Positions 6,150-6,441 of a DNA stretch of 6,441 nucleotides are shown piece after piece; the first letter of the stretch is position 1, and every line of letters starts with the position of its first letter. The notes beneath the pieces were generated by a model. The model was not told the DNA's origin. It did not search any database and was given only the letters and a program-made list of their open reading frames with translations. Source of the stretch: an uncultured Spirochaetaceae bacterium (GTDB taxonomy: Bacteria; Spirochaetota; Spirochaetia; SZUA-6; Bin103); assembly GCA_913043885.1 (NCBI GenBank), contig CAJWOB010000156.1, positions 1-6,441 on the forward strand, in the 5' to 3' direction. Made by a program: the position numbers and the translations under genes.

Positions 6150-6381
6150 GGGTCCGCAACTTCTTGAGAGCTTTCATTTCGATCTGTCGGACGGTCTCGG
6201 GGGAGATGCCCATCTCCTCGCCAATGCTCTTGAGGGTGTACTTCTTGCCGCCAAAGAAGGAGAAGCGCCGCAGGAGCACCTGTTTCTCGCGGTCTTCCAG
6301 GGTCTCCAGGAATCGCAGCGTCTCCTCGCGCAGGTTCTTCCGCACCAGTGTGCGTGCCGGGTCGTAGGACGGGTCCTCCAC
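6112..6381 (-). CDS. Sigma-70 family RNA polymerase sigma factor, C-terminal region 4 only (5' end missing)
   Basis: The 89 residues correspond to sigma region 4, which recognises the -35 element. LEDREKQVLLRRFSFFGG (28-45) is region 4.1, and TLKSIGEEMGISPETVRQIE (49-68) followed by MKALKKLR is the region 4.2 helix-turn-helix. The sequence is close in style to RpoD/RpoS-like factors, not to ECF sigmas. A complete factor needs region 2 upstream, which is not here. GTG 6381 is only the first possible start; the frame continues upstream as LQDL, a typical lead-in to VEDP, until TAG 6406-6408, 33 bp from the window edge. Thus the gene is cut by the edge and also interrupted by that stop, next to an 11-bp tandem repeat. 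An independent region-4 protein is possible but less likely. It is the first gene of the - strand cluster. Confidence 0.75.
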   Translation of the reverse strand: MEDPSYDPARTLVRKNLREETLRFLETLEDREKQVLLRRFSFFGGKKYTLKSIGEEMGISPETVRQIEMKALKKLRTHAAELEAFIYTN

Positions 6382-6397
6382 CAGATCCTGCAGGGTG

Positions 6398-6418
6398 CGC
6401 CCGCACTACGCCCGCACT
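6398..6418 (-). repeat. 11-bp tandem repeat breaking the sigma-factor frame
   Basis: CGCCCGCACT occurs at 6398-6407 and again at 6409-6418, a period of 11 bp. Because 11 is not a multiple of three, a duplication here shifts the frame and creates the TAG at 6406-6408. With one copy removed, the - strand frame of region 4 is open to the window edge. It may be a real duplication or an artefact of a contig end. Confidence 0.5.
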
Positions 6419-6441
6419 TCCCATCCCTCTCACCCCTCCCA

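Noticed and set aside
1..6441. CRISPR arrays, tRNA genes, insertion sequences, toxin-antitoxin pairs and phage genes.
   Set aside because: No regularly spaced repeats, cloverleaf-like sequence, transposase motifs or matching gene pairs were seen on either strand by eye.

Overview
The window is about 6.4 kb of GC-rich bacterial DNA with densely packed genes. No rRNA, tRNA, CRISPR array, insertion sequence or transposase was seen. Best guess for the source is an uncultured, GC-rich spirochaete or a relative. This rests on the wording of the TsaD protein (for example CDECAAAVV near the N-terminus and the RPGLIGSLLVG block) and of the sigma-factor region 4 (FSFFGGKKYTLKSIGEEMG), which resemble spirochaete sequences from memory. 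It was not tested by a search. The odd length, the lack of a complete gene at either edge and the strange last ~45 bases suggest that this is a whole short contig.

Layout. The left quarter reads on the + strand: a small three-helix membrane protein of GlsB/YeaQ type (87-362), then a 162-bp gap with an AT-richer patch and an operator-like dyad, then a membrane fatty acid desaturase with all three histidine boxes. The desaturase is broken near its start. Its first 34 codons (from GTG 525) lie in one frame and the rest in the next, and removing one base at about 627 rejoins them into a 396-residue protein. A GC-rich hairpin in the 38-bp gap 1717-1754 separates it from the genes coming the other way.

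The right three quarters read on the - strand as one probable operon, in transcription order: the C-terminal part of a sigma-70 family factor (region 4 only, cut near the window edge), a membrane-anchored divergent polysaccharide deacetylase (YibQ/DUF610 family), tsaD (tRNA t6A synthesis), an exported TPR protein, and after a 136-bp gap an outer-membrane beta-barrel protein with Omp85/TamA-like features. The first four are tightly coupled: an overlap at the sigma/deacetylase junction, 15 nt between deacetylase and tsaD, and an ATGA overlap between tsaD and the TPR gene.

Together the genes are mostly envelope functions (lipid desaturation, a periplasmic deacetylase-fold protein, a periplasmic TPR protein, an outer-membrane barrel) with housekeeping tsaD inside the operon. 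I see no clear new defence, mobile or regulatory system. The points most worth a second look are the desaturase frameshift, the dyad upstream of it, the possible POTRA-less Omp85-like barrel, and the 11-bp tandem repeat that breaks the sigma-factor frame.
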